From JAYWAM01 sp043782425 (GTDB taxonomy: Bacteria > Pseudomonadota > Gammaproteobacteria > Burkholderiales > Usitatibacteraceae), in the NCBI GenBank assembly GCA_043782425.1, contig JAYWAM010000151.1:1-15789 (forward strand): DNA of 15,789 bases, written 5' to 3'. Shown piece after piece: positions 14,633 through 15,789 of this stretch; positions within the stretch are counted from its first letter, which is position 1; the number at the start of each line of letters is the position of its first letter. Position numbers and translations under genes: made by a program. A model generated the notes under the pieces. It did no database searches, was not told the DNA's origin, and was given only the letters and a program-made list of their open reading frames with translations.

Positions 14633-14686
14633 CAAGTATGCACTTTACGATGGTCACATTAATTTCCAGATCATAATGAACTAACA

Positions 14687-15789
14687 ATGGAACCAGTCGA
14701 AGCAGACCAATCAAGCGCTGAAGAAGCACAGGCGCAGCAAAAGCTGGCGCGTCAGCAAAAGCTGCGCTTGCGCCTGGTGTGGCAGGTCGCTATCACCTAT
14801 GCATTAGATGTTTTTATGCTGTCGCTTTTCGCCGCCGCCGGCATGACGCATTTTCTCGTGCCCCTGGGCTCTGCTTCCCTGGGAGTGGTGTTCTGCGGCG
14901 GCGCTGCACTGGCCATATGGCGTGGTTGGAATCTGCGCTTTAAGGACCCCAGCCTCACCCTGCCGCAAATGGTTGCGGCAATGGCGGCGCAGGTGACCTT
15001 TCTTGCCTGGGCACCCGAAGTGGGTTTTTTCTTTCTGCTTGGGTTGTTTATCACCCTGAGCGTTGGAGCACTACAGCTTACCTTGCGGCAATTTATCGGC
15101 TTATCGAGTTTCTGCGCGTTGACCTGCGCTGTGGCGATTTTCGTTGCAGGTGAGCGTCTGTCGTTTCCAGTGGCCACGCCGCTACAGCGAGGCTTGGTGT
15201 GGATGGGGGTCGCCGCCGTATTGTTTCGCTACAGCTATGTGCACGCCTACGTCAGCCGCCTGCGTGATGCCCTGCACCAGCGCAACAAGCAACTCGCCCT
15301 CTCCAACGAGCAGATCGCGATCATGGCGGATGTGGACGAGCTGACCAAGGTCTATAACCGGCGTCGCATGACGGCTTTGCTGTTCGATGAAAAAAAGCGC
15401 GTCGAACGCAATGGGCCGGGGTTTTGCATCGCCATGCTGGATGTCGATCACTTTAAGCAAGTTAACGATAGCTTTGGCCACTTGAAGGGCGACGAAGTGC
15501 TCAAGGAATTTGCCGAAATCGTCCAGGCCAAGCTGCGCGCCACCGACAAGCTGAGCCGTTACGGCGGTGAGGAGTTTCTCGCCTTGTTGACCGCCACACC
15601 CCCCGAAGTCGCCCCCATGGTGGCCGAACGTTTGCGCGCCGCAGTGGCGCAGCATGCTTGGGGCATGATCGCGACTGATCTGAAATTGACGGTATCCATT
15701 GGACTTACAGCCTTTTGCAAAGGCGAAACCATAGAGCAACTGGTGGGCAGGGCCGACATGGCGCTGTATGCCGCCAAGCACGCCGGGCG
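14687..15789 (+). CDS. Membrane-bound diguanylate cyclase (GGDEF), copy 2 (3' end outside window)
   Basis: This is a close paralog of the preceding gene, read from ATG 14687 for 367 codons with no stop before the window edge. By comparison with copy 1 only about seven residues are missing. It has the same layout, shifted by three residues: basic N-terminus with ARQQKLRLRL, about six hydrophobic helices, linker helix and GGDEF domain. GGEEF is at 293-297, the I-site is Arg284-x-x-Asp287, and the metal-site Asp is in MLDVDHF. Over the 84 residues ending at GGEEF I count nine differences from copy 1, with no gaps. No good ribosome-binding site is seen before ATG 14687, so the start is less certain, though the N-terminus aligns with copy 1. 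Confidence 0.9.
   Translation, partial: MEPVEADQSSAEEAQAQQKLARQQKLRLRLVWQVAITYALDVFMLSLFAAAGMTHFLVPLGSASLGVVFCGGAALAIWRGWNLRFKDPSLTLPQMVAAMAAQVTFLAWAPEVGFFFLLGLFITLSVGALQLTLRQFIGLSSFCALTCAVAIFVAGERLSFPVATPLQRGLVWMGVAAVLFRYSYVHAYVSRLRDALHQRNKQLALSNEQIAIMADVDELTKVYNRRRMTALLFDEKKRVERNGPGFCIAMLDVDHFKQVNDSFGHLKGDEVLKEFAEIVQAKLRATDKLSRYGGEEFLALLTATPPEVAPMVAERLRAAVAQHAWGMIATDLKLTVSIGLTAFCKGETIEQLVGRADMALYAAKHAG

Noticed and set aside
14651..14677. Possible promoter for cyclase copy 2 with CATAAT at 14672
   Set aside because: No acceptable -35 is found at 16-18 bases, and the start would fall almost on the ATG.

Overview
The window looks like the chromosome of a GC-rich betaproteobacterium, possibly from the Gallionellaceae/Nitrosomonadales. 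This is inferred from three things: the gene order tpiA - secG - tRNA-Leu(GAG) - nuo, separate nuoC and nuoD genes, and the protein sequences. The genus cannot be fixed from sequence alone. All genes called are on the + strand.

Layout. 1-783 is the 3' part of an open frame that joins a TPR-like segment to the C-terminal (NAD-binding) half of a zinc-type alcohol dehydrogenase that lacks its catalytic half. A strong sigma70-type promoter (923-952) then opens a long block: tpiA, secG and tRNA-Leu(GAG). After a 167-base spacer come nuoA, B, C, D, a cupin gene, nuoE, F, a retropepsin-like aspartic protease gene, nuoG, H, I, J and K. Together these encode the quinone-binding and NADH-dehydrogenase arms of respiratory complex I and four of its seven membrane subunits (A, H, J, K). 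The proton-pumping subunits nuoL, M and N, normally next after nuoK, are not in the window. Their place is taken by two tandem paralogous membrane-bound diguanylate cyclases (13237-14352, and 14687 to beyond the window end).

Operon structure. Most nuo junctions are very tight, with ATGA/GTGA stop-start overlaps at nuoD/cupin, nuoE/nuoF, protease/nuoG and nuoJ/nuoK. The two non-nuo genes inside the cluster share this tight packing and so are probably co-transcribed and translationally coupled. The first cyclase starts 15 bases after nuoK with its own ribosome-binding site.

The most unusual feature is a set of three different long imperfect palindromes, MITE-like and without a transposase, at gene junctions. 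The first (7803-7975) lies inside the end of the aspartic protease gene. With a candidate 4-bp duplication it adds exactly 177 bases (59 codons) without a stop, so the ATGA coupling to nuoG is kept. The second (12005-12266) splits nuoI from nuoJ, is flanked by a perfect 8-bp direct repeat and carries a 28-bp RNA stem. The third (14405-14632) separates the two cyclases. The window thus shows a complex I operon that has taken in accessory genes and palindromic elements without visibly breaking any subunit reading frame.
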